The notes under the pieces were generated by a model. It saw only the letters and a program-made list of their open reading frames with translations, made no database searches and was not told the DNA's origin. A stretch of DNA of 64,000 nucleotides from NCBI GenBank assembly GCA_004346725.1, contig SMDE01000005.1, positions 361,479 through 425,478 of the forward strand, in the 5' to 3' direction. Of the stretch, positions 41,795 to 52,234 are shown one piece after another; position 1 is the stretch's first letter; every line of letters begins with the position of its first letter. Source of the stretch: Phytobacter diazotrophicus. Lineage in GTDB: Bacteria > Pseudomonadota > Gammaproteobacteria > Enterobacterales > Enterobacteriaceae. Position numbers and translations under genes: made by a program.

Positions 41795-43212
41795 TTGTCA
41801 GGCGCCATCAGCTCCCAGCGCGGCGTCGCGTCAGAGGTGTCAACCAGCGGTGGCGTCAGCGTCAGCACAATCTCATTGGATGAGACGCGCTGACCTTTTT
41901 CATCTTCGGCAATCACCGACAGATGCCACTCGTTGGTCGCCCCTTCACTGTTATCCCACTTCGGCATAATGATCGACCAGCCTTCCGTACTGCTGGGGTG
42001 AGCAGGCGGCGTCAGGCTAAGCTGCTGGGTATCACCCTGCCAGCGTAACTCGCGTATCCCGTGCGTGCTGCGGATATCCAGTTTAAGTGCCACCGTTTCG
42101 CCAGGCTGTAAATCCCAGGGCGGTGTGGCGAGAAATACTGAGAGTGTCTTGCGCTGGCGATATTCGTATACCGGCACCGTATCGCGCACCGGATTATCGT
42201 AACGGCTGCCGCGCAAAGAGGCCTCCTCTCCCAGTTGGCTGGCGGAAAGCTGTTTCCAGAGAGGAACACCAAACCGATAATTCAGTTTCAGGCCTAAATC
42301 GTTCTGACTTTCGCCGTTCTCTCCCTGTTTATGGTGCGCCGAGAGCGTTACCAGCGGTACGGGGGTGTAATCCAGCCCCACTTTTACCGCCAGCGGATTA
42401 CGATACCCCGTCCCGGAGTCGAATAAATCCACGCTCTCACCAAAGTATTGTTCCAGACTGACACTGGTATCGAGTTGCTGCCAGAAAGGTAAACGCGCCT
42501 GAGCGGTAATGTCATAGCCGCGCGCCATGCGCTGCTGGAGCGTTGCCGAACGATACGTCCAGTCGGTGAGCGGTTGATAGTAATTGGCGGAAAAACGCAG
42601 CGACTGTCCCCACACCTCAGCCCCCAGTCCGGTACGGGCCAGGTTTTCATCGAGCAGGTTGTCGTAGAAGGTGTTATACCCCAGCAGCCAGTCACCGGAA
42701 ATCCAGCGCTGCCCGATACCCACGTTACCGACCAGCCCCTCATCCTGCTGGGTCAGACCAAGCTGGCTCCAACTGAGATAGCGGGACGTATCCTGCAAAG
42801 GGACAAACCAGTCGCCGTGGCTGCCGTTAAAGCCCCCTTTGTCATCAACTTTGACATCGATGGTCGCTTTGCCCCATGGCGACAGCCAGGACTCTACCTG
42901 CTGGTTTACCTCATCGCTCACCACATCGCGCAACTGACCAAAGGCGAACTGGCGCGCCTGTGCTCCGGCATCCAGCCCGTTGTCTGTCATGCTGGCTTCA
43001 CCAAAGGCTTTCGCCATTTCGGCCAGATGTTTTTCACTGCTGCCTTTGTCGGGCGTCATTCCGAGATCGGGCAGAGAATCACCATCATTATCAAACGGAT
43101 GTTGAGCCTGCTGAACATACCAGGATTGCGGGGCGGTCTGTACGCCACTGACCGCGCTTCCCGCCAGCGGCAAGAATAAAAGCAGTATTGGGGAAGAGGA
43201 AAACCAGTGCAT
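41791..43212 (-). CDS. ychO: YchO, inverse-autotransporter-like (invasin-type) barrel protein
   Basis: 473 aa from ATG 43212 (a GTG directly before it is less likely). Signal peptide of ~20 residues, then an intimin/invasin-type beta-barrel domain (residues ~70-330: [49 protein letters not shown]) and a C-terminal Ig-like domain (residues ~375-470) with no long adhesin arm. Inserted in the outer membrane; role in E. coli unclear. Start and signal peptide differ from E. coli but the barrel matches. Confidence 0.9.
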   Translation of the reverse strand: MHWFSSSPILLLFLPLAGSAVSGVQTAPQSWYVQQAQHPFDNDGDSLPDLGMTPDKGSSEKHLAEMAKAFGEASMTDNGLDAGAQARQFAFGQLRDVVSDEVNQQVESWLSPWGKATIDVKVDDKGGFNGSHGDWFVPLQDTSRYLSWSQLGLTQQDEGLVGNVGIGQRWISGDWLLGYNTFYDNLLDENLARTGLGAEVWGQSLRFSANYYQPLTDWTYRSATLQQRMARGYDITAQARLPFWQQLDTSVSLEQYFGESVDLFDSGTGYRNPLAVKVGLDYTPVPLVTLSAHHKQGENGESQNDLGLKLNYRFGVPLWKQLSASQLGEEASLRGSRYDNPVRDTVPVYEYRQRKTLSVFLATPPWDLQPGETVALKLDIRSTHGIRELRWQGDTQQLSLTPPAHPSSTEGWSIIMPKWDNSEGATNEWHLSVIAEDEKGQRVSSNEIVLTLTPPLVDTSDATPRWELMAPDN

Positions 43213-43376
43213 CACGTTTGTAGGGGGTCGCTCCGGGCTGGAAATGATCGCCAGTCGTTCAGGTTAGCGGCTTTGCCCGACAATTTCAGCTTTTGCGCAA
43301 ATTTCAGGAAAATCCTTAATCCTTCCCGTTTCGCCAGACTACAGTTAACTGAATGCTGATAACTGAGAAAAAGCGA

Positions 43377-43928
43377 ATGACTCAGACACTACGATGGGCC
43401 ATGTGCAGTTCCATTTTGTTGTATGCCGTGTCGGCCAGCGCCACCGACATTTTCCAACTGCAATCCCCTGCTTTTGGCGATAACGCGCTGATGGAGAAAA
43501 GATTCGCGGGCAACGCCACCAGCAATCCTAACTGCACGGGAGAGAATATTTCCCCGGCACTGGTGTGGAACAATCCGCCTGCAAAAACGCAAAGTTTCGC
43601 CCTGGTCGTACATGACCCTGAAGGGGCGATGGGCCTTGGCGTTACCCATCTGGTAGCCTACAACATTCCCCCTTCCGGCACCGGTTTTGCCGAAAATGAT
43701 CTGCGTGACGGCAAAGGCTATACCGGCGGTAAAAATACCCCCGGCACCGTGCAGTGGTATGGTCCTTGCCCCCCACCGGGTAGCGGCGCACATCACTACA
43801 CCTTTACCTTGATTGCCACCAGCCTCGCCCCGGATCTCCCCAAAGGATTAACCCGGGACGAGCTGTTTGCCAAACTCAAAGGCCACACCCTGGGCGCGGC
43901 AGGTTTAATTGGCCGCTTCGGACAGTAG
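43377..43928 (+). CDS. YbhB/YbcL-type phosphatidylethanolamine-binding protein homologue
   Basis: 183 aa from ATG 43377; a start at 43353 lacks a ribosome site. Signal peptide residues 1-23 (cut after SASA), so periplasmic like E. coli YbcL. PEBP motifs: ALVVHDPEGAMGLGVTHLVA, YTGGKNTPGTVQWYGPCPPP and AHHYTFTLIA. Ligand and role unknown. Its last 24 bp overlap the 3' end of nasA on the opposite strand. E. coli has no such gene between ychO and ychN. Confidence 0.88.
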   Translation: MTQTLRWAMCSSILLYAVSASATDIFQLQSPAFGDNALMEKRFAGNATSNPNCTGENISPALVWNNPPAKTQSFALVVHDPEGAMGLGVTHLVAYNIPPSGTGFAENDLRDGKGYTGGKNTPGTVQWYGPCPPPGSGAHHYTFTLIATSLAPDLPKGLTRDELFAKLKGHTLGAAGLIGRFGQ

Positions 43929-46481
43929 CGTTTTTAATTCCGGCAGACAGGAGCCACAGTTTGTGCCGCAGCGCAGGACATTCCCCAGCGCTGCGGTGCT
44001 GTCGCACCCTGTGGCAATCGCGGCGCGAATCGCGTTTTCCCCCACGCTGTAACAGCTACAGACCGTGCGCCCCGGCACGGGTAAGCTGGACGGTGACTGC
44101 CCGGCTAACAGGCTATGCCGCGCCTGCGCCGTTGCCGGCGCGGTGATAAATGCCTGCACAATGACATCATGTGCAATAACCGGAAGCCGCGTATCACTCC
44201 ACCACCCCAGCATCAATTGCCCGTGATGCCAGGCCAGCAGATTTTTCACCGTACCGGCACGAAGAGTCTGTATCTGCCAATCTTGCATCTGACACCATGC
44301 CGTCAGCCATGCCGACGCATCGCCATTGCCCGCCAGGGTGAAATGCAAGGCGCTATCCGTCGCTTTGCGCACCCAGTAGATATTGGCGGGGAGCGGCGGC
44401 ATTTCACGCGCATAGAATTCGCCCTGCCAGTCTGGCTGCCAGGCGGCGATGCGCACCGCCGTTTGTTTGCTCTCCGGCTGCCCGGAATGCGGGTCGCACA
44501 CCGGGGCCACCAGTGCGTTAACCTTCCCCTGACGCGCAAAGGCATGGTTCCAGTGCATCGGCGTAAACAGTTCACCTTCCCGCTGACCGTGCTGAATACG
44601 CGCTCGAGCCACCATAACGCCGCGGGGAGAGCTTATATGTGCGAGGTCTCCCTCACTGAGTGCAAAACGGGCAGCATCCGCCGGGGAAATATCCACCACG
44701 GGTTCGGCAATATGCTGCATCAACCGCACAACGGTGCCAGTGCGGGTCATCGTATGCCACTGATCGCGGATCCGCCCGGTGTTAAGTAAAAGTGGATAGT
44801 GCGCCGTCGGTTGCGCCACTGCGCGTGCGGGCGATACAGGTACGATGCGTAAACGCCCGGAAGGCCGCCAGCCGCGTTGTAATGCCGCCGGGGTCACGCT
44901 CCACTGGTAGGGTTCCAGTCTGTCCCACTGTTCGCGCGTTAACCCGGCCAGTTCACTGATATCAAACGCCCGCGTACCGTTGTTTTCGAAGCCGGAAAGC
45001 GCCGCATGTTCAGAAAACACCTCATGAGGATGCTGCCAGGCAAACGCGGAGCCAAAGCCGAGGCGCTGCGCGACCTGTGAGATTATCCACCAGTCAGCTT
45101 TTGCCTCGCCCGGCGGGGGTAAAAAGGGCCGCTGGCGTGAGATGCGTCGCTCGGAATTGGTCACTGTGCCATTTTTCTCCCCCCAGGCCAGCGCCGGAAA
45201 ACGGATATGAGCGTAGCGGCTGGTGTCAGTCTGCGCCACCACCTCAGAGACAATCACCAGCGGACAGGCCGCCAGTGCGCGGCACACCGCATGGCTGTCC
45301 GGCAGCGAAACCGCCGGATTGGTGCCCATTATCCACACCGCTTTCACCTCGCCACGCCCGATGGCCTCAAACAGATCCACTGCCATCAGTCCCGGCGTTT
45401 GCGCCAGCCGCTCCGTCCCCCAGAAACGTGCCAGCCGGGCAAGGTCCGCCGCTTCAAAATTCATGTGTGCCGCCAGTTGTGTCGCCAGACCGCCCACTTC
45501 GCGCCCGCCCATGGCATTCGGTTGTCCGGTCAGCGAAAACGGGCCGCATCCCGGACGGGCAAATTTGCCGCTGACCAGATGCGCATTCATGATGGCATTA
45601 CACTTATCGCTGCCGCTCGATGACTGGTTAATTCCCATGGTGAACAGCGTCATCGCCCGTGGCGCGGTAATAAACCAGTCATAAAACGTTGTGACAACGT
45701 CACGCGACAAATTACAGAATGACGCGACCACCTCTGGTGTCCACGTACGCGCGGCAGCCAGTGCGGCCTCGCTGTCATCAAAATCGACAAGCGTTTGATT
45801 TTCCTTCGCAATCATATTCAGCAGGCCGACAAACAGCCCGGCGTCGCTCCCTGGCGCTAGCGGCAGATGGAGGTCGGCAATGTCACAGGTGGCGGTGACG
45901 CGCGGGTCGATGACCACCACTTTTAACGCCGGGTTATCATGCTTTGCCTGCACAATGCGCTGGTAGAGCACCGGATGGGTCCAGGCGGCATTCGATCCCA
46001 CCAGCACCAGCAGATCGCTCTTTTCGATATCTTCATAGCTGCACGGCACAACGTCTGCACCAAAGGCCCGCTTGTAGCCTGTAACGGCAGATGACATGCA
46101 CAACCGTGAATTGGTGTCGATATTTGCCGCGCCGATAAAGCCTTTCATCAGCTTGTTGGCGGCATAGTAATCTTCGGTGAGCAACTGCCCGGAGGCATAA
46201 AACGCCACCGCCTGCGGACCAAATTCGCTGATGATGGCGTTCAGGCGTTCCCCGGCGGCATCCAGCGCCGCCTGCCAGCTTACCGTCTGTTCATCCACCT
46301 GCGGAGCCAGAAGCCGCCCCGCTAACCCGGTGGTTTCCCCCAGCGCCGCCCCTTTCACGCACAGCCGACCGGCGTTTGCCGGGTGCGCGCGGTCACCCGC
46401 CACGCTCACCCCATCGTCAGTGACGGTCGCAACCACGCCGCAGCCCACACCGCAATACGGGCAGGTGGTGCGGGTACTCAT
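43905..46481 (-). CDS. nasA: Assimilatory nitrate reductase catalytic subunit NasA
   Basis: 858 aa from ATG 46481, which overlaps the nasCB stop by 4 bp. Molybdopterin oxidoreductase of the Nap/Nas type: N-terminal [4Fe-4S] motif Cys7, Cys10, Cys14 and Cys41 (TTCPYCGVGCG ... GRLCVKG), Mo-ligand Cys in NSRLCMSSAV, MGD-binding domains, and a C-terminal BFD-type [2Fe-2S] domain (CSCYSVGENAIRAAI ... CGTNCGSCLPEL). It reduces nitrate to nitrite in the cytoplasm for nitrogen assimilation. Last gene of the nas operon. Confidence 0.96.
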   Translation of the reverse strand: MSTRTTCPYCGVGCGVVATVTDDGVSVAGDRAHPANAGRLCVKGAALGETTGLAGRLLAPQVDEQTVSWQAALDAAGERLNAIISEFGPQAVAFYASGQLLTEDYYAANKLMKGFIGAANIDTNSRLCMSSAVTGYKRAFGADVVPCSYEDIEKSDLLVLVGSNAAWTHPVLYQRIVQAKHDNPALKVVVIDPRVTATCDIADLHLPLAPGSDAGLFVGLLNMIAKENQTLVDFDDSEAALAAARTWTPEVVASFCNLSRDVVTTFYDWFITAPRAMTLFTMGINQSSSGSDKCNAIMNAHLVSGKFARPGCGPFSLTGQPNAMGGREVGGLATQLAAHMNFEAADLARLARFWGTERLAQTPGLMAVDLFEAIGRGEVKAVWIMGTNPAVSLPDSHAVCRALAACPLVIVSEVVAQTDTSRYAHIRFPALAWGEKNGTVTNSERRISRQRPFLPPPGEAKADWWIISQVAQRLGFGSAFAWQHPHEVFSEHAALSGFENNGTRAFDISELAGLTREQWDRLEPYQWSVTPAALQRGWRPSGRLRIVPVSPARAVAQPTAHYPLLLNTGRIRDQWHTMTRTGTVVRLMQHIAEPVVDISPADAARFALSEGDLAHISSPRGVMVARARIQHGQREGELFTPMHWNHAFARQGKVNALVAPVCDPHSGQPESKQTAVRIAAWQPDWQGEFYAREMPPLPANIYWVRKATDSALHFTLAGNGDASAWLTAWCQMQDWQIQTLRAGTVKNLLAWHHGQLMLGWWSDTRLPVIAHDVIVQAFITAPATAQARHSLLAGQSPSSLPVPGRTVCSCYSVGENAIRAAIATGCDSTAALGNVLRCGTNCGSCLPELKTLLSEAAN

Positions 46482-49400
46482 GATGCCTCCGCGCGCATCA
46501 ACAGGACCTGGTTGCCGACCCACACTTTGCCACCTTCAATTTTGACCGGCCAGGCGCGGACCGCCGGTTCACCGCTTTCCGCATAACAGCCGTCACGCAG
46601 ACGAATACGCTGCTTGTAGAGCGGCGAAATCACCAGCGGTTCACCGTTCGTGTCGCCTAAGATCCCGCGCGACAGGACCTGGGCGTGGCTGCCCGGTTCG
46701 TGGTTATCGAGCGCATAGATGGTTTCGCCAAAGCGGAACAGTGCGATTTGCCGCTCACCCAGCCGTGCGCCAATCCCCGCCTGTTCAGGTATCGCGGCAA
46801 TGTCGCAGATAACCTGCCATGGCCGCCACGGCAGTTGCCCTTCTGACTGCTCCGGTGCCGCCGCCAGTTGCGGCTGGTCACGGACAACCTCGCGGTGAAC
46901 GGTTTCGTCCGGCACGTCGCTGTTAACAAACGAGCGGAACAGCGCCAGACGGTCAGGATCGTTAAGCGTGGTCTGCCACTCGCACTGATAGCTGTCCACC
47001 ACCCGCGCCATCTCTTCTTCCAGCTCAGTGGCAATCTCCAGGCTGTCGTTCAGGATAACATCGCGCAAATAGTCGATGCCGCCCTCCAGGTTATCCAGCC
47101 AGGTGCTGGTACGTTGCAGGCGGTCAGCCGTGCGGATGTAGAACATCAAAAAACGGTCAACGGTGCGGATCAGCGTGGCCTCATCTAAATCGCTGGCAAA
47201 CAGATCCGCATGACGTGGCTTCATGCCACCGTTACCGCACACATAGAGATTCCAGCCTTTCTCCGTGGCGATCACCCCCACATCTTTCCCCTGCGCTTCC
47301 GCACACTCGCGGGTACAGCCGGACACCGCCATTTTTATCTTATGCGGCGCACGCAGCCCTTTGTATCGATGCTCCAGGGTGACCGCCAGCCCGGTGGAGT
47401 CCTGCACACCATAGCGGCACCAGGTCGAACCAACGCAGGATTTCACCGTGCGCAATGACTTGCCGTAGGCGTGCCCGGTTTCAAACCCGGCATCGACTAG
47501 CTCCTGCCAGATGGCCGGAAGTTGCTCCAGACGGGCGCCAAAGAGATCGATACGCTGGCCGCCGGTGACTTTGCTATAAAGCTGATAGCGTTTGGCGATC
47601 TGCCCGATGGCAATCAGACCATCCGGCGTGACCTCCCCGGCGGGCATCCGCGGCACGATGGAATAGGTCCCGTCTTTCTGAATGTTGGCAAAATAACGGT
47701 CATTGGTATCCTGCAGCGGCAGGTGCGCCGGTTTGAGCAGATACTCATTCCAGCAGGAGGCCAGAATCGACCCGACCAGCGGCTTACACACCTCGCAGCC
47801 CTGCCCGTGACCATAACGGCTGATTAACTGTGCGAAAGTACGGATATGGTTGACGCGCACCAGATGGTGGATCTCCTGGCGCGAGTACGGGAAGTGTTCG
47901 CAGATGTCTTTTTTCACTTCCACGCCCTGCGACGCCAGTTGGTGTTCCATGACCTGTTTGACCAGCGCGCTGCAGCCGCCGCAACCGGTGGCCGCTTTGG
48001 TACAACTTTTGATGGCTCCCATGTCGCTGGCGCCCGCGCCGACCGCCTGGCAAATATCGCCTTTGCTGACGTTATGACAGGAGCAAATCTGCGCGCTGTC
48101 CGGCAAGGCCGCCACGCCGAGCGCTTTTGGCGCACTGCCAGCAAGCGCAGGCAGGATCAGGCTTTCCGGTTGTGCTGGCAGCGCCAGCCCGTTGAGCATG
48201 GTTTGCAGCAGCGTCGCATAGTCGCTGGCTTCCCCCACCAGTACGCCGCCGAGCAGTTGTTTGCCATCTTCACTGACCACGATTTTTTTATAGATTTGCG
48301 CCGGGCCGTCGGTCCACTGATAACTCAGGCAGCCGGGTGTGCGCCCGTGGGCATCGCCGAACGACGCCACATCAACGCCAAGCAATTTCAGCTTTGTGCT
48401 CATATCCGCACCGGTAAACGCCGCCGCTTCGCCGCTGAGATGAGCCGCCACTACACGCGCCATCTGATATCCTGGCGCCACCAGACCATAGACTTTGCCC
48501 TCCCACACCGCACATTCGCCAATGGCGAAGATGTTTTCATCCGAGGTCTGGCACTGTTCATTAATGTTGATCCCGCCGCGTTCCCCCAGGTCCAACGCCC
48601 CGCTTCGGGCAAGCGCATCCTGCGGGCGAATGCCGGCGGAGAACACCACCATGTCGGTCGTCAGGCTCTCACCATCGGCAAAGTTGAGGGTGAGCGTGTC
48701 GCCATTCGCCACGATTTCCCGGGTCGCCTTGCTGGTATGAACCTGCACCCCCAGCGCGGTGATTTTCTTGCGCAGCATAGCGCCGCCCTGTTCATCCAAC
48801 TGAACGGCCATCAGCGCCGGGGCGAACTCCACCACGTGGGTTTCCAGCCCCAGTTGTTTTAACGTATTCGCCGCTTCCAGCCCCAGCAGCCCGCCGCCAA
48901 TCACGACGCCACGGGTGGCGTTTTTCGCACGCGCGGCAATCTCATCCAGGTCATCCAGGGTGCGATAGACAAAACAGCCACGGGCATCATGCCCCGGAAC
49001 CGGCGGCACAAACGGGTATGAACCGGTCGCCAGCACCAGTTTATCCCAGCGCGTTTCATGCCCCTGGGCATCCCGCACCACCTGTAACGCGCGGTCGATA
49101 TCGGTAATGGTCTGGTTGAGACGCAGCTCAATGCCGTACTGGTCAAAAAAATCCCCCTCGACCATGGAGAGCGACTGCGCGCTGCGTCCGGCAAAGTACT
49201 CGGATAAATGCACGCGATCGTAGGCGGCATAACGCTCCGCGCCGAATACCACGATGTGATAGGCCTGATGCAAGTTGCGGCTCACGCACTGTTCTAAAAA
49301 ATGGTGGCCGACCATACCGTGTCCAACCACAACCAGAGTAGGTTTTGTCATCTTTGGGATCCCGGCAGCCGCTGGCTGCGCTGTAAAGCTGTCAAAAAGC

Positions 49401-50545
49401 CAGCCCGCCTGCGGCGGTTCCGGCGTATTTAATCGTTCGGTGAGTGCAGCCGCACTGGCACAATCGCCCAGCAGCAGTACGCCGCACAGTCTGTTTTCCC
49501 GCACCAGCAGGCGACGGTAATGGCCGCTGAGGGGATCGAGGCTGGTCCAGATGTCATCGCCATCACGCGCCTGCACGTCCCCGGCACTGAACAGGTCGAT
49601 GCCGGTCACTTTCAGTCGCAGCCCGCCCGCCTGCCAGTGAAAGTCTGCCTCAGGCGTGCCGAGCAGACGCGCAGCGAGAATCTCCGCCTGCTGCAAACAA
49701 GGGGCCACCAGCCCCCAGGTTTGTCCGGCAATTTCACAGCATTCACCGAGGGCGCTCACCCCGGCGACCGCACTGCGCAACTGCCCGTCCACCACGATGC
49801 CACGGGCACAGGGAATACCGCTGGCCTGGGCAAGGGTTATCGCCGGGCGCACGCCGGTGGTCATTACCACGCGGCCTGCCGACAAAACGCGGCCGTTGGT
49901 CAGCGTGACGCTATCGGGTGTAATACAGCGGATGCTGGCAGAGAGTTCGCAGTCAATGCCGCGCTCACGCAGATGCGCTGCCAGCAGCCCCCCGGCCTGT
50001 GCGTCAAGCTGCTGCTCCATAAGCCATTCGCCGCGGTTTACCAACGTGACGTTGTCACCATGACGGCGCAGCCCCGCAGCCGCTTCAACCCCCAGCACGC
50101 CACCGCCGAGGACAACCACCGGCCCACTGCCTGCCAGAATGGCCTGCACATCGCTGATACGGCGAAAACCATGGACATGCGGTAAGTCGTGGCCCGGTAC
50201 GGGCGGGATAAAGGGCGTCGATCCGGTGGCAAACACCAGTTCATCCCAGGTCAACTCGCGTTGGGTGGTAATGACCCGACGCGCCGACACATCAACCTGG
50301 GTGACCGTCTCCCCCGTCAGTACCCTGATGCCGCGCGCTTTGTACCACTGCGCGTCATGCAGGACGGTGTCGCTGAACGCTTTTTCTGCACCCAGCACCG
50401 GTGATAACTGGATGCGGTTATAGGCATGGCCCGGCTCGTCGCCAATCATCGTGATGGCATAGCGGTCGGCAGCCGATTCGCTGAGTTTTTCGACAAGGTG
50501 GGTGGCCGCCATGCCGTTGCCAATGATTAACAGTCGCAGGGTCAT
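46478..50545 (-). CDS. nasB: Fused NasC-NasB: nitrate reductase electron-transfer subunit joined to nitrite reductase
   Basis: 1355 aa from the ATG giving MTLRLLIIGNGMAATHLVEK. Residues 1-~398 match NasC (FAD/NADH oxidoreductase). From Met399 (codon 49351-49349), MTKPTLVVVGHGMVGHHF begins NasB, 957 aa: FAD/NADH domain, BFD Cys motif CSCHNVSKGDICQAV, and the siroheme/[4Fe-4S] motif CVGSTWC with CTRECAEA. The NirD-like tail (~residues 1250-1355) lacks Rieske ligands. In Klebsiella oxytoca nasC and nasB are separate; here no stop divides them. One polypeptide, internal start at 49351, or a sequence error are all possible. It supplies electrons to NasA and reduces nitrite to ammonia. Confidence 0.9.
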   Translation of the reverse strand: MTLRLLIIGNGMAATHLVEKLSESAADRYAITMIGDEPGHAYNRIQLSPVLGAEKAFSDTVLHDAQWYKARGIRVLTGETVTQVDVSARRVITTQRELTWDELVFATGSTPFIPPVPGHDLPHVHGFRRISDVQAILAGSGPVVVLGGGVLGVEAAAGLRRHGDNVTLVNRGEWLMEQQLDAQAGGLLAAHLRERGIDCELSASIRCITPDSVTLTNGRVLSAGRVVMTTGVRPAITLAQASGIPCARGIVVDGQLRSAVAGVSALGECCEIAGQTWGLVAPCLQQAEILAARLLGTPEADFHWQAGGLRLKVTGIDLFSAGDVQARDGDDIWTSLDPLSGHYRRLLVRENRLCGVLLLGDCASAAALTERLNTPEPPQAGWLFDSFTAQPAAAGIPKMTKPTLVVVGHGMVGHHFLEQCVSRNLHQAYHIVVFGAERYAAYDRVHLSEYFAGRSAQSLSMVEGDFFDQYGIELRLNQTITDIDRALQVVRDAQGHETRWDKLVLATGSYPFVPPVPGHDARGCFVYRTLDDLDEIAARAKNATRGVVIGGGLLGLEAANTLKQLGLETHVVEFAPALMAVQLDEQGGAMLRKKITALGVQVHTSKATREIVANGDTLTLNFADGESLTTDMVVFSAGIRPQDALARSGALDLGERGGININEQCQTSDENIFAIGECAVWEGKVYGLVAPGYQMARVVAAHLSGEAAAFTGADMSTKLKLLGVDVASFGDAHGRTPGCLSYQWTDGPAQIYKKIVVSEDGKQLLGGVLVGEASDYATLLQTMLNGLALPAQPESLILPALAGSAPKALGVAALPDSAQICSCHNVSKGDICQAVGAGASDMGAIKSCTKAATGCGGCSALVKQVMEHQLASQGVEVKKDICEHFPYSRQEIHHLVRVNHIRTFAQLISRYGHGQGCEVCKPLVGSILASCWNEYLLKPAHLPLQDTNDRYFANIQKDGTYSIVPRMPAGEVTPDGLIAIGQIAKRYQLYSKVTGGQRIDLFGARLEQLPAIWQELVDAGFETGHAYGKSLRTVKSCVGSTWCRYGVQDSTGLAVTLEHRYKGLRAPHKIKMAVSGCTRECAEAQGKDVGVIATEKGWNLYVCGNGGMKPRHADLFASDLDEATLIRTVDRFLMFYIRTADRLQRTSTWLDNLEGGIDYLRDVILNDSLEIATELEEEMARVVDSYQCEWQTTLNDPDRLALFRSFVNSDVPDETVHREVVRDQPQLAAAPEQSEGQLPWRPWQVICDIAAIPEQAGIGARLGERQIALFRFGETIYALDNHEPGSHAQVLSRGILGDTNGEPLVISPLYKQRIRLRDGCYAESGEPAVRAWPVKIEGGKVWVGNQVLLMRAEAS

Positions 50546-50555
50546 CTCACTCACC

Positions 50556-51350
50556 TCAGGCCGCTTTCGGCTGTTTTTCATAGAGGAAATGGAGGATCTG
50601 CTGGCGCAGGTGGTGATAACGGCTGTCATCAGCCAGTTGCACCCGGTTACGTGGACGCGGCAGATTGACGTCAAGGATTTCACCGACGGTTGCCGCCGGG
50701 CCGTTGGTCATCATCAGTACCCGGTCAGAAAGCAGCACCGCCTCGTCCACATCATGGGTAATCAGCACGATGGTGGTGTTCAGCGACTGCTGGATCTGCA
50801 TGACCGCATCCTGCAGGTGGGCGCGGGTTAACGCATCAAGTGCGCCAAAAGGTTCATCCATCAGTAGCACTTTGGGTTTCATGGCAAGGGCACGGGCAAT
50901 GCCGACACGTTGCTTCATCCCGCCGGAGATCTCCCCCGGACGTTTGTGCAGCGCGTGGCCCATTTGTACCCGCTCCAGATTGTGCTCAATCCACTCGCGG
51001 CGCTCCGCTTTGTGCATAGTGCGACGGAACACCTGATCCACCGCCAGCGCCACGTTGTCAAAACAGGTCAGCCACGGCAATAAAGAGTGGTTCTGGAACA
51101 CGACCGCGCGCTCGGGGCCAGGCCCCGCTATCTCCCGGTTATCGCACAGCAAACCGCCTTCGGTTGGGAGCGTGATACCGGCAATCAAATTCAGTAAGGT
51201 CGATTTCCCACAACCCGAATGACCAATCAGGCTGACCGTTTCCCCTTCATGAATATCGAATGAGACATTTTGCAACGCCACAAACTCACCGCCCGCGGTC
51301 GAAAAGCGCTGGCTCACCGCCTGCACCTGGATAATCGGTTTTTTGCTCAT
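50556..51350 (-). CDS. nasD: Nitrate ABC transporter ATP-binding protein NasD
   Basis: 264 aa from ATG 51350. ABC ATPase of the nitrate/sulfonate/taurine class: Walker A GHSGCGKST, Q-loop VVFQNHSLLPWLT, signature ISGGMKQRVGIARALA, Walker B VLLMDEPFGALD. It powers nitrate/nitrite import with NasE and NasF. Only one ATPase gene is present, as in K. oxytoca (cyanobacterial Nrt systems have two). Confidence 0.94.
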   Translation of the reverse strand: MSKKPIIQVQAVSQRFSTAGGEFVALQNVSFDIHEGETVSLIGHSGCGKSTLLNLIAGITLPTEGGLLCDNREIAGPGPERAVVFQNHSLLPWLTCFDNVALAVDQVFRRTMHKAERREWIEHNLERVQMGHALHKRPGEISGGMKQRVGIARALAMKPKVLLMDEPFGALDALTRAHLQDAVMQIQQSLNTTIVLITHDVDEAVLLSDRVLMMTNGPAATVGEILDVNLPRPRNRVQLADDSRYHHLRQQILHFLYEKQPKAA

Positions 51351-51351
51351 C

Positions 51352-52233
51352 TTATTTCTCCTGCCAGCTAAAGCGACGTGCCACCAGCATCAGCCCCTGC
51401 TCCAGCAGCAGACCGACCACACCGATGATGACAATGGCGATTAAAATGTTTTCCACATTGAGGTTGTTCCATTCGTTCCAGATCCAAAAACCGATCCCCA
51501 GGCCGCCGGTGAGCATTTCCGCGGCGACAATCACCAGCCAGGCGATGCCGATCGACAAGCGGACGCCGGTGAGCACGGCGGGCAACACCGCCGGGAACAA
51601 AATGCGGCGCATGACTGTCCATTCGGACAACTGCAGAACGCGGGCCACGTTGAGGTAATCTTGCGGAATGCGGCGCACCCCTTCGGCGGTATTAATCACC
51701 ATCGGCCAGATAGAACAGATGAAAATGGTCCAGCTTGATGCCGGTTCCGCTTTCTGGAAAAGCAGCAGGCCAATCGGTAACCATGCCAGTGGGCTGACCG
51801 GGCGCAGCAGTGCAATCAGCGGGTTGAACATCCGCGCCAGAAAGATAAAGCGGCCAATCATAAAACCCAGCGGGATCCCCACCAGCGCCGCCAGACCAAA
51901 ACCGATGGCGACGCGCTGCAATGAAGCCAGTACGTTCCAGCCGATCCCCATGTCATTCGGCCCATCCCGATAGAACGGGTCGGCAAATAGCGTCATTGCC
52001 GAATCCAGCGTGCTGAGCGGGGTGGGAAAGCCTTTGCTGTTGATTGCCGCCAGTTCCCAGGCGATAAGCAACAGCCCAAGTCCCAGCAGCGCGGGAACAA
52101 CACGTTCGGCTACCGCGCGAGTTTTACGCGACAAGGCCGGCTTACGGGTGCGGACTTTGACCGGAGGCAGCGTAATCACTTCGCCAGGTATGGACGGCGG
52201 CGTAACGCGCTGTGTGTTCTGTTGATGTTTCAT
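51352..52233 (-). CDS. nasE: Nitrate ABC transporter permease NasE
   Basis: 293 aa from ATG 52233, preceded by AGGGG; the frame to 52308 overlaps nasF and is not used. After a ~40-residue cytoplasmic N-terminal arm come about six helices with the permease EAA-type loop around RRIPQDYLNVARVLQLSEWT. NrtB/SsuC-like permease for nitrate/nitrite. It lies one base from nasD and from nasF, showing tight operon packing. Confidence 0.93.
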   Translation of the reverse strand: MKHQQNTQRVTPPSIPGEVITLPPVKVRTRKPALSRKTRAVAERVVPALLGLGLLLIAWELAAINSKGFPTPLSTLDSAMTLFADPFYRDGPNDMGIGWNVLASLQRVAIGFGLAALVGIPLGFMIGRFIFLARMFNPLIALLRPVSPLAWLPIGLLLFQKAEPASSWTIFICSIWPMVINTAEGVRRIPQDYLNVARVLQLSEWTVMRRILFPAVLPAVLTGVRLSIGIAWLVIVAAEMLTGGLGIGFWIWNEWNNLNVENILIAIVIIGVVGLLLEQGLMLVARRFSWQEK

Positions 52234-52234
52234 A

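Noticed and set aside
47846..48862. Plus-strand frame of 338 codons
   Set aside because: Antisense to nasB.
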